DNA from: JAFDVL01 sp043736395
Lineage (GTDB): Bacteria > Acidobacteriota > Blastocatellia > RBC074
Length of the DNA stretch: 12,067 nt
Direction: 5' to 3'
Assembly: GCA_043736395.1 (NCBI GenBank)
Contig: JAYTCQ010000414.1
Coordinates: forward strand, 1 to 12,067
The stretch's first letter is position 1; the number at the start of each line of letters is the position of its first letter. Below the pieces are notes generated by a model. The model was given only the letters and a program-made list of their open reading frames with translations. It was not told where the DNA came from and did no database searches. Of this stretch, positions 1 to 5,415 are shown piece after piece. The position numbers and the translations under genes are program-made.

Positions 1-210
1 CGATTCCCTTGCTTGTTTGTCCCCGCCTGAAAATTCAGGCCGCTATAGGTTCTGCCTCAACCTCTATCCGTGCCCACCTCGGAATATCGTTTTAGGTGCG
101 CCTCTTCCGTTTCGGCTACGCGAGCGTATTGTCATCGTTTTCGATCATTCAGCAAGCTTTTTTCTTACGCAACAGGCGTCAAGAGTTCGCGCTTGACCGT
201 GAGGGTATTG
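1..210. other. Intergenic stretch, no gene recognised
   Basis: No reading frame with coding character, RNA gene or strong promoter was recognised in the first 210 bases. There is one short palindrome (CTGAAAATTCAG near 27-38). The stretch may be the tail of something that starts left of the window, but nothing in it can be named. Confidence 0.5.
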
Positions 211-393
211 AAGCTCTGCAGGAGCGCAATTCAATAGCCCGGGGCATCGCCCCGGGTCAATGATGCCGTGAAACACAAGCCCTGAAAGGGCGAGATACCG
301 TTAAATTATTTCGCCCTTTCAGGGCTTATAAAATATTTACTCAGCTTCCCGGAGCGTTGCCCCGGGCTATTGGATTGCGCTCTTTCAGAGCTT
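211..393. repeat. Nested-palindrome element (MITE or REP-like)
   Basis: Imperfect inverted arms of about 46 bases run inward from 211 (AAGCTCTGCAGGAGCGCAAT) and from 393 (read on the minus strand as AAGCTCTGAAAGAGCGCAAT). Both arms contain a CCCGGGGC/GCCCCGGG core. Nested inside is a second perfect pair, AAGCCCTGAAAGGGCGA at 277-293 and its complement at 311-327. No transposase is encoded, so this is a non-autonomous palindromic element by shape. Whether it is repeated in the genome cannot be seen from one window. Confidence 0.7.
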
Positions 394-450
394 AAAGGCA
401 TTTCTTCTTTCGCGCTCTATAAATACTGAACGTATATTTTCGATCAATCC

Positions 451-692
451 CTAAAAGTAATGGTCGCGCTGTGAACCGTCGAAGTGTCCGGCGCGCATGC
501 AACAGTTTTTGAAACCGACGATTCGAACCGCAGGGACACGGATCATTGCGACCGAGTTTTTCGAGCAGTTCTTTGTCGCCGTGAACGATGCGGATGCCGC
601 GTTTGACGTTGGTTTCAGAAGGGAATCCCCGTCTGCGTTTGCTGCTTCGTTCGCTGAAAAAAGGATTCGTCAAAATTGGTTATTCTTGCCAT
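451..692 (-). pseudogene. Small SEC-C zinc-motif protein, broken by two +1 frameshifts
   Basis: The middle frame reads KLGRNDPCPCGSNRRF, the start of a SEC-C motif (CxC-x8-CC), the short zinc-binding module also found at the SecA C-terminus. It then runs out of frame before the last two cysteines. Dropping one T in the coding-strand TTT at about 511-513 restores RFKNCCMRAGHF and a tail DGSQRDHYF ending at TAG 453-451, giving exactly CPC-x8-CC. At the other end, the only start with a Shine-Dalgarno (AGG six bases before ATG 692-690) gives MARITNFDESFF. That start joins the main frame only if one T is dropped from the T6 run at 658-663. The in-frame alternative start, TTG at 673, sits three codons after a stop. 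The repaired protein would be about 79 residues and basic in its first half. Its function is unknown; a nucleic-acid or ribosome-associated adaptor role is a family-level guess. The gene is either decaying or hit by sequencing errors at short homopolymers. Confidence 0.75.
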
Positions 693-740
693 ATATACCT
701 CAGCTTTTTTTATGCATTTCTTGCGAGTTGTTTTATTTGT

Positions 741-1030
741 AGCGTGAAGTAAAACCACGCTGAAGCGCAAGGGCACTAAGTTAAGGGAAACTTTTTCTAC
801 TAGCCCAGCCGTTCACGGCTGGGAAGCCTGACCATCAATCGCCCAGCCCGATTCATCGGGCTTACGCTGCGGCTTTAGCCCTTGCCTGTGGGCGCTGAAG
901 CGCCGCTGGAAAGTCTATCTCTTCTCCCCCAGCCGTGAACGACTGGGCTAATGGAAAATCCACCATTCTCACAGTGCTTAACTTCATAACATTGCGCTGA
1001 AGCGTGTACTCCGAACGCCTGATTTCCACG
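741..1030. repeat. Cluster of intergenic palindromes
   Basis: Several hairpin-forming units sit side by side. CCCAGCCG-TTCA-CGGCTGGG lies at 804-823, and GCCCG/CGGGC at 846-861. A GGCGCTGAAGCGCC palindrome is near 891-904. A copy of the first unit in opposite orientation lies at 928-949 and pairs with 802-823 with one mismatch. AGCGTG/CACGCT lies at 741-761. A 60-codon open frame across this stretch is built from the repeats and shows no protein-family signal. Confidence 0.7.
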
Positions 1031-1040
1031 TCTTCAATTA

Positions 1041-1173
1041 TCACGGCGACAAGGATTTGAGAAACGTTTTTTTCTGAGCTACTGCCGTTGCCAGCAGGCG
1101 GAAATTGAATCCGCGACCTTCCGTATTGCTACGGACGCTCTTTCCATGTAGTTCCTCGGGCATTCGCCGTTAA
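1041..1173 (-). ncRNA. Y RNA-like Y4 (YrlA type, damaged D arm)
   Basis: This is the last of four related noncoding RNAs downstream of rsr, read on the minus strand. The end stem pairs ACGGCGA (1170-1164) with TCGCCGT (1049-1043), with the Ro60-type motif GGCGAATG on its 5' side and CTTGTCGCC on its 3' side. The inner stem pairs GAGGAAC (1157-1151) with GTTTCTC (1065-1059). The tRNA-like part contains an extra hairpin TCCGTA-GCAA-TACGGA (1135-1120), placed like a long variable arm. Next is a T arm GCGGA-TTCAATT-TCCGC (1114-1098) with a canonical 7-base T loop. The acceptor-like stem CTGCTG-GCAA-CGGCAG (1097-1082) closes on a GNRA loop. TAGCTCAG of the D arm follows, but the partner GAGC is missing and is replaced by a run of seven A. 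A palindrome inserted upstream separates it from Y3. It may be specialised or decaying. Confidence 0.8.
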
Positions 1174-1263
1174 CAGGTAGGATAGGCGTCCCCGCCTGTC
1201 CACTTTTCACAACAAAAGTATTTTCTGAGACAAGTGGACAGGCGGGGACGCCTATCCTACCTG
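1174..1263. repeat. Perfect 32-bp inverted repeat inside the Y RNA array
   Basis: Arms 1174-1205 and 1232-1263 are exact complements over 32 bases (core GGATAGGCGTCCCCGCCTGT) around a 26-base spacer. It sits between Y3 and Y4, directly against the 5' end of Y4. It looks like an inserted REP or MITE unit, and could also act as a hairpin that stops or stabilises the rsr-Y RNA transcript. Perfect arms suggest recent insertion or active conversion. Confidence 0.85.
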
Positions 1264-1283
1264 GGGCTGAGAACGCAAATTGT

Positions 1284-1420
1284 AAAAGAGCGGTAGTGAC
1301 GACAAAGGAGCGTGAAACGTTGCTTGTTGCTCTATCTCCTGAGCTACTGCGCTTTCACGCAGGCAAGGATTCGCACCCTGCGACAGACAAGTTAAATGTA
1401 GTTCCACTGGCATTCGTCAC
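1284..1420 (-). ncRNA. Y RNA-like Y3 (YrlA type, complete tRNA-like module)
   Basis: The end stem GTGACGA (1420-1414) pairs with TCGTCAC (1302-1296), flanked inside by the Ro60-type pair GACGAATG and TTTGTCGTC. The inner stem GTGGAAC/GTTTCAC (one G-U pair) leads to the conserved TACAT. The tRNA-like module is in permuted order. The T arm is CAGGG-TGCGAAT-CCTTG (1380-1364). The acceptor stem CTGCGT-GAAA-GCGCAG (1362-1347) is closed by a GNRA tetraloop. T8/A9-like TA and a D arm GCTC-AGGAGATA-GAGC (1344-1329) follow. This is the arrangement of bacterial YrlA RNAs, which mimic tRNA and tether Ro60 to an effector; PNPase is the known partner of the Deinococcus Y RNA. The stem is followed by CTCTTTT at about 1290-1284 as a weak 3' end. 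It begins only 9 bases after the T run of Y2, so the two are tandem copies. Confidence 0.87.
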
Positions 1421-1429
1421 CAGTTCACT

Positions 1430-1572
1430 AAAAAATTACGACGACAAGAATTGATGAAACGTTTACGCGCTCTACTACTGAGCTACTGCCCCATAAGTTT
1501 GGTGGAGCAGGCGGGATTCGCACCCGCGACCTCGATCGTTGAAGGATGTAGTTCCATCGGGCATTCGTCGTA
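1430..1572 (-). ncRNA. Y RNA-like Y2 (YrlA type, near-intact permuted tRNA)
   Basis: The end stem TACGACGA (1572-1565) pairs with TCGTCGTA (1444-1437), followed by T6 at 1435-1430. Ro60-type motifs are GACGAATG and TTGTCGTC. The inner stem GATGGAAC (1558-1551) pairs with GTTTCATC (1460-1453). The tRNA-like part has true tRNA dimensions. The variable-like AGGTC leads to a T arm GCGGG-TGCGAAT-CCCGC (1527-1511). The 7-nt acceptor strand CTGCTCC (1510-1504) is followed by ACCA (1503-1500), then by AACTTAT. Its partner GGGGCAG (1492-1486) makes 7 bp with one G-U. TA and a D arm GCTC-AGTAGTA-GAGC (1483-1469) complete it. The order is T arm, acceptor, D arm, so this is not an ordinary tRNA gene: the molecule is opened at the anticodon end and closed at the acceptor end, as in YrlA. 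It lies downstream of rsr in the same direction and is presumably cotranscribed. Confidence 0.9.
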
Positions 1573-1577
1573 TAAAT

Positions 1578-1612
1578 TGGTGGTCGGAAGTCGGTGGACG
1601 GTGGTCGGTAAA
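1578..1612. repeat. Short degenerate tandem repeat (GGTGGTCGGWGGTCGG type)
   Basis: On the plus strand GGTGGTCGG occurs at 1578-1586 and again near 1600-1609, separated by related units such as GTCGGTGGACGG. The stretch is a string of 7-8 base units of G, T and C and lies between Y1 and Y2. It resembles short tandem repeats seen between genes in many bacterial genomes. No coding or RNA role is evident. Confidence 0.6.
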
Positions 1613-1637
1613 ATACAATCCATTCCTTTCCGAACTC

Positions 1638-1732
1638 AAAACAATGGCGACAAAATCGGTGAGAGTTTCTCCCTTTCGGGGAGGCGGGATTCGAACCCGC
1701 TAAACCAATGTACTCCCAACCAGCATTCGCCA
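1638..1732 (-). ncRNA. Y RNA-like Y1 (short form, T arm only)
   Basis: This is the Y RNA nearest to rsr. The end stem TGGCGA (1732-1727) pairs with TCGCCA (1650-1645), with Ro60-type motifs GGCGAATG and TTTTGTCGCC inside it. The inner stem GGGAG (1717-1713) pairs with CTCTC (1665-1661), extended by GGT/ACC across a bulge. TACAT follows at the same place as in Y2-Y4. A fully canonical T arm GCGGG-TTCGAAT-CCCGC (1700-1684) comes next, then a 5-bp hairpin CTCCC-CGAAA-GGGAG (1683-1669) in place of the acceptor. No D arm follows. A T-rich tail TTGTTTT ends near 1638. It would be scored as a tRNA fragment by its T arm, but its stems match the neighbouring Y RNAs. It may be a YrlB-like partner of the longer YrlA-type copies. 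Confidence 0.78.
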
Positions 1733-1775
1733 GAATTATTTTCAAAAATCAAAAGGCCGACAAGACAGATGACGC

Positions 1776-1851
1776 AATTGCGGATTTTAGATTGCGGATT
1801 GTGGGACGCATTGTTTTTATTCCGCACTCCCAAATCCGCAATCCGCAATCG
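1776..1851. repeat. Inverted ATTGCGGAT repeat after rsr
   Basis: GATTGCGGATT (1790-1800) and its complement AATCCGCAATC (1840-1850) flank further GCGGATT/AATCCGC copies and a GTGGGA/TCCC pair, forming a long hairpin immediately after the rsr stop codon. It is an interspersed-palindrome type repeat. Being transcribed between rsr and Y1, it could act as a partial terminator or as an mRNA-stabilising or processing structure that separates the mRNA from the Y RNAs. Confidence 0.7.
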
Positions 1852-3405
1852 CTAAAGGCTGACAGCCTCAATCACGCCGATCCAATGATCCGCGTTTAAG
1901 TTTCCTTTAGCGAATTCGGTGATCACGTCAAAGACTTGATCAGAGAATCCGCCAATGTTCAGGACGTCGGCGCTTTCTTTGCCCTGCGTAGTCGCATTCG
2001 GACAGATGTCAATACAGACCATCCGCGCGTTTGCGTTACGCATTTTGAACTGCGCCCATTCCTTCATCGTCGTCGTTGCGCCGTAGCGATTTGGGTCCAT
2101 CCACGATTCGTTATCCGAAACGTAAATCACCAAATCACCAATCGCTTTGCGTTTGTTCAGTGCTGCCAACGGTGCGCTGCAATTAGTTCCACCCGAAGGC
2201 AGGTTCGCCAATTTTTGTGCATTCGTCATCACACTGTCACGCGGATTCAATGACGCTTTGACCACATCGTCCGAGAAGGGAATTACTTCCGCATTCGGAT
2301 TTTTGCGCAGGATCGCGGCGGCTACGAGAGCGGCCACATCAATGCAACGAACCTTGCTAGTTGCGCCTTTTCGATAACCAGTCACAGGCGATTGCATTGA
2401 CCCTGAAACGTCAGGACAAACGAAAACTTTTCCTTTGATCGACGGTACGTTGCCAATGGCAATTTCCATCGCATCCTGCAACGCATTGCGAACGATGCCG
2501 GGAACTTTTTGATCAGCATTCGTGTACGCCGTCATCAATTGATACGGGAACACACGAGCTTTTTTGATCGCGTGTTCATCGCTCAAACGATCCGCAATGA
2601 TTTCGTCCATTCCGGCTTGCGCGAATACATCGTGACGCACAAACGTATTCAAATTCATTCGCGTCATTTGCCACGGAGCGGTACGCGCAATTTGTGCCCA
2701 TTCGTTTTTGCTCAACTCCAAAGAAGTCAGCATCTGAAACGGAACGTTTGGCAATTCCGCACGATCTCCGTTTTTGAAACGTTCGTAATTTTTCACCAGC
2801 TGCGGCAAAGCGTCAGCGTTGATGTCGCGTCCGATGAAGTAACCGAATAATGCTTCACGGCTTTTGGTGTTCGGCGTCGGGTGAATCATTTTCACGATGT
2901 CAGCAAACGACGGATCGTTACCGATTGAAGCTTTGAAAATTTCTTCATCGTTGCGCGCCGCGAACCATTCACGGATCAAACGTTTTGGCGCAGAGCCGAG
3001 CGATTTACGACCGACCACACCAGAGCGCAAAATCTGTACGAACGTGCGCAGCATTTTTCCGTTATCAATGACACGGGGGAAAACAGCTTCGAGTAATTTC
3101 ACATCGCGTACCGCGAGCACTGCGCACAGCAACGCGGGCATATCTTTCATGGAGCCACGCTGACGCGCAAAGATTGCAGTTTGCGCAATAAATTTCGGTT
3201 CCAGGTTCTGGCACAGCTCAATCACTTTGGCTAATTGCTCTTCGGCGTTCGCGTAAAACGTCGCATTCAAACATCCAGTCGAAGCGTATTGCGCGAGCGT
3301 ATGTTTGGGTGTGAAGGCGTACGCCTGACCACGCGCTGCGTTGACAGCATCGGCTTTCGGCAGTAACTTACCGAGGACTGAGGTGAACAAATTCTTGTTT
3401 GCCAT
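1852..3405 (-). CDS. rsr: Ro60 ortholog (Rsr), TROVE and vWFA domain protein
   Basis: Ring-shaped RNA-binding protein that in bacteria binds Y RNAs and helps route structured RNAs to exonucleases. The 517-residue length is usual. Residues about 15-310 form the helical TROVE ring: FTPKHTLAQYASTGC near 31-45, IAQTAIFARQRGSMKDMPALL near 73-93 and WQMTRMNLNTFVRHDVF near 245-261 are typical family segments. Residues about 326-515 are a vWFA domain with an intact metal site: DVSGS at 332-336, T407 in GGTN and D431 in YVSDNES. ATG 3405 is preceded by AAAGGA about 10 bases upstream. The sigma-54 promoter at 3494-3509 places the start of transcription near 3483. Four Y RNAs follow on the same strand, and rtcR lies 2 kb away. 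In Salmonella the homologous order is rsr-yrlBA-rtcBA under RtcR. No rtcBA is seen here. Confidence 0.96.
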   Translation of the reverse strand: MANKNLFTSVLGKLLPKADAVNAARGQAYAFTPKHTLAQYASTGCLNATFYANAEEQLAKVIELCQNLEPKFIAQTAIFARQRGSMKDMPALLCAVLAVRDVKLLEAVFPRVIDNGKMLRTFVQILRSGVVGRKSLGSAPKRLIREWFAARNDEEIFKASIGNDPSFADIVKMIHPTPNTKSREALFGYFIGRDINADALPQLVKNYERFKNGDRAELPNVPFQMLTSLELSKNEWAQIARTAPWQMTRMNLNTFVRHDVFAQAGMDEIIADRLSDEHAIKKARVFPYQLMTAYTNADQKVPGIVRNALQDAMEIAIGNVPSIKGKVFVCPDVSGSMQSPVTGYRKGATSKVRCIDVAALVAAAILRKNPNAEVIPFSDDVVKASLNPRDSVMTNAQKLANLPSGGTNCSAPLAALNKRKAIGDLVIYVSDNESWMDPNRYGATTTMKEWAQFKMRNANARMVCIDICPNATTQGKESADVLNIGGFSDQVFDVITEFAKGNLNADHWIGVIEAVSL

Positions 3406-3493
3406 AACGTATGATTCCTTTCAGACAATTTTTGCTTTGGACATTACCTCTTTAGATTCTGCCGCCGCGTTTCATTCTGACGCTGTTATGTAA

Positions 3494-3509
3494 TGCGAGG
3501 GCTGTGCCA
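3494..3509 (-). promoter_or_regulatory. Sigma-54 promoter of rsr and the Y RNAs
   Basis: On the minus strand TGGCAC-AGCCC-TCGCA matches the -24/-12 consensus TGGCAC-N5-TTGCA at 10 of 11 fixed bases, with GG and GC exactly 10 bases apart. It reads towards rsr, whose ATG lies 89 bases downstream of the -12 element. RtcR is a sigma-54 activator encoded nearby, so it is the natural regulator. The match is seen in the sequence; the RtcR link is inference. Confidence 0.85.
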
Positions 3510-3630
3510 GAGATGTAAGTCAGGGCGCGAATGAAGGGCAAAGTACTGATTTTATTGATGATTGATGGATTGAACGGGAAATTGCAGGGCAACTGGAAAA
3601 TTCAATTACTGATATTAAAAAATACGAAAC

Positions 3631-3644
3631 TAGAATATATTCTA
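3631..3644. promoter_or_regulatory. 14-bp perfect palindrome, candidate activator site
   Basis: TAGAATATATTCTA is a perfect palindrome in the space between rsr and the divergent symporter gene. It lies about 120-135 bases upstream of the rsr -24 element, a usual distance for the enhancer of a sigma-54 activator, and 35 bases before the symporter ATG. It could be an RtcR site or an operator for the symporter. A second short palindrome, TTGC-AGG-GCAA, is at 3582-3592. Confidence 0.45.
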
Positions 3645-3678
3645 AGCTTGATTTAGAATTTACCGAAAGGGAACTCCC

Positions 3679-5148
3679 ATGACAAATTTCAACTGGCTCC
3701 TGGATGGAAGTATTGTCGGCGTTTATTTATTGATTACAATGATCGCCGGATTGATGGTGCGCAAGTACGTCGGCAAGGTTGAGCATTTCCTGGTTGCAGG
3801 ACGCGAGATGGATTTATTTCTTGGCATCGCGTCGTTAGCGGCAACGGAATTCGGCATCGTGACGTGTATGTACACCGCGCAGAACGGCTTTCAGAAAGGC
3901 TTTGCCGGAGCAACTCCCGGACTTCTGATGGCAGCGGCAATGTTGATTGTTGGTGTGACAGGATTTTGCATCAAGCCGCTGCGCGATTCTGGCGTGATGA
4001 CTTTGCCGGAATTGATTGATAAGAAATTCGGGCCAAACATTCGCTGGGCTTCCGGTGTAGTCATCGTCCTCGGCGGGCTTTTAAATATGGGAGTTTTCCT
4101 GCGCGTGGGCGGGCAGTTCCTAGTGCTGGTTTCGGGGATGAATGTTGGTTATTTAGAAGTGATGATGACGGCGTTATTGATTGGCGTCGCGGTCTACACA
4201 ATTCTCGGTGGAATGCTTTCAGTATTGGTCACGGACTTTTTGCAATTCATTGTGATGAGTGTGGGATTGATTGCGGTGACGATTTTAATTTTGATGAATG
4301 TCGGCTGGGAAAGTCTGGTAGGCGCGGTCGAAAAAAATTATGGCGCAGGCGGTTTCAATCCGTTCGTTGGCGGCAGTATGGGATGGGGTTACGTGCTGGC
4401 GCAAGGCTTGCTGAATACTGCAGCGGTGCTGACGTGGCAGACTACAATTGCGCGTGTGTTGGCGGCGAAGGATACTGATACGGGAAGAAAAATTTATTCC
4501 AGAACGAGCTTCTTTTTTGTCTGCCGATTTTTGATTCCAGGCATTTGGGGAATTGCGGCGCTCGTCCATTTTGGCCCGATTGCAGATGACGCAATGGCTC
4601 TCGAAGCGATGCCGAAATATTTGGCGATTGCCGTGCCTTCGGGGCTGATGGGAATCTTAATTGCTGCGATGTTGGCGGCGGATATGTCAACGGATTCTTC
4701 TTATATGTTGTCGTGGGGAAGCGTGATTTACAACGACATCATGGCTCCGTTTCACAAAGGAAAATGGACGGACAAAAAAGGCCTATTGATTAATCGTTTC
4801 ATCGTCGCGGCTATCGGTGTGTTCCTGCTGTTTTATGGACTTTGGTACAAAACCGAAGGCGGGTTGTGGGATTATTTGACCGTTACGGGAACAATTTATC
4901 TGGCGAGTATTTCCGTACTTTTAATTGCCGGATGTTATTGGAAGCCTGCGAATAGCTGGGGCGCGGCGGCGGCAATTTTTGTTGGTGCAGCGATCCCGAT
5001 TACTTATTTGGTGATGCAGAAAAGTGATGGAATGAAAGAAATGGCAAAATCAATCGGACCAAATTATTCCGTCATTGCTGCTTTTGTTGGTGCGACATTG
5101 GCGATGATCATTGGTTCAATGCTGAAACCGAAATCTCAAAATATTTAG
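3679..5148 (+). CDS. Sodium:solute symporter (SSS family)
   Basis: Polytopic inner-membrane transporter of 489 residues, the usual size for the SSS family, which couples solute uptake to sodium. It opens with a membrane segment (SIVGVYLLITMIAGLMV, about 11-27), followed by the family loop KVEHFLVAGREMDLFLGIASLAATEFG (about 33-59). PELIDKKFGPNIRWASG (about 111-127) and LIAAMLAADMSTDSSYMLSWGSVIYNDI (about 326-353) are typical SSS segments, the latter at the sodium site. Hydrophobic segments continue to residue 480. The substrate cannot be read from sequence. AAAGGGA seven bases before ATG supports the start. It is divergent from rsr and followed 12 bases later by a small membrane protein that makes an operon with it. 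Its role beside the RNA-repair genes is unclear. Confidence 0.92.
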   Translation: MTNFNWLLDGSIVGVYLLITMIAGLMVRKYVGKVEHFLVAGREMDLFLGIASLAATEFGIVTCMYTAQNGFQKGFAGATPGLLMAAAMLIVGVTGFCIKPLRDSGVMTLPELIDKKFGPNIRWASGVVIVLGGLLNMGVFLRVGGQFLVLVSGMNVGYLEVMMTALLIGVAVYTILGGMLSVLVTDFLQFIVMSVGLIAVTILILMNVGWESLVGAVEKNYGAGGFNPFVGGSMGWGYVLAQGLLNTAAVLTWQTTIARVLAAKDTDTGRKIYSRTSFFFVCRFLIPGIWGIAALVHFGPIADDAMALEAMPKYLAIAVPSGLMGILIAAMLAADMSTDSSYMLSWGSVIYNDIMAPFHKGKWTDKKGLLINRFIVAAIGVFLLFYGLWYKTEGGLWDYLTVTGTIYLASISVLLIAGCYWKPANSWGAAAAIFVGAAIPITYLVMQKSDGMKEMAKSIGPNYSVIAAFVGATLAMIIGSMLKPKSQNI

Positions 5149-5160
5149 GAAAGGATTATT

Positions 5161-5310
5161 ATGTCGAATCATTGGTTCTGGTGGGGCTTAACGATGGCAT
5201 GCGTGATTTGGTACTCAACCGTCACCGTGTACGTCGCAATCAAGGGCGTAGCCGACATCAAAGGAATGCTCGGACGTTTGTCGGAAAATTACGGTGAAGA
5301 TAAAGAATAA
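5161..5310 (+). CDS. Symporter small accessory protein
   Basis: A 49-residue protein beginning MSNHWFWWGLTMACVIWYS and ending RLSENYGEDKE. It has one transmembrane segment (about residues 5-27, rich in W) and a short charged cytoplasmic tail. It starts 12 bases after the symporter stop, with AAAGGA upstream of ATG. Single-pass proteins of this size directly after SSS symporter genes are known as symporter small accessory proteins and probably help the transporter assemble or work. It is too short for many gene callers. Confidence 0.87.
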   Translation: MSNHWFWWGLTMACVIWYSTVTVYVAIKGVADIKGMLGRLSENYGEDKE

Positions 5311-5316
5311 ACCTGA

Positions 5317-5404
5317 GGCAGAAGCCCGACCGTCAGGAAGGGCTCAGTTTTCAACGTACACCCTTCGGAGTACGGATGCCCTCCCTGACGGTCGGGCTTC
5401 TGCC
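5317..5404. repeat. 27-bp inverted repeat between symporter operon and rtcR
   Basis: Arms 5317-5343 and 5378-5404 pair over 27 bases with one mismatch (core AGAAGCCCGACCGTCAGG) around a 34-base spacer. The element begins 7 bases after the accessory-protein stop and ends 11 bases before the rtcR ATG. It can stop transcription from the symporter operon, and leaves little room for an rtcR promoter outside the repeat itself. It is REP-like; no transposase is present. Confidence 0.8.
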
Positions 5405-5415
5405 ATAATTTTCTC

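Noticed and set aside
451..692. Programmed frameshifting in the SEC-C gene
   Set aside because: No slippery heptamer with a downstream structure was seen at the second shift, and two shifts in an 80-residue gene make decay or base-calling error more likely.
862..1044. 60-codon minus-strand open frame
   Set aside because: It is made of the palindromic repeats plus the tail of Y4, with no convincing start site.
1684..1700. Ordinary tRNA gene on the minus strand, suggested by a perfect T arm (also at 1511-1527)
   Set aside because: No acceptor, D arm and anticodon arm in the normal order lie around it. The flanking stems match the other Y RNA units, and the order in Y2-Y4 is permuted.
1041..1740. 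CRISPR array, prompted by repeated units and a CARF domain in the neighbouring regulator
   Set aside because: The units are long, diverged and fold as Y RNAs with no regular spacers. The CARF domain is that of RtcR, which is not a CRISPR protein.
1428..1855. Overlapping open frames of 70-134 codons on both strands
   Set aside because: They run through the Y RNA stems and repeats on both strands and show no protein-family signal.
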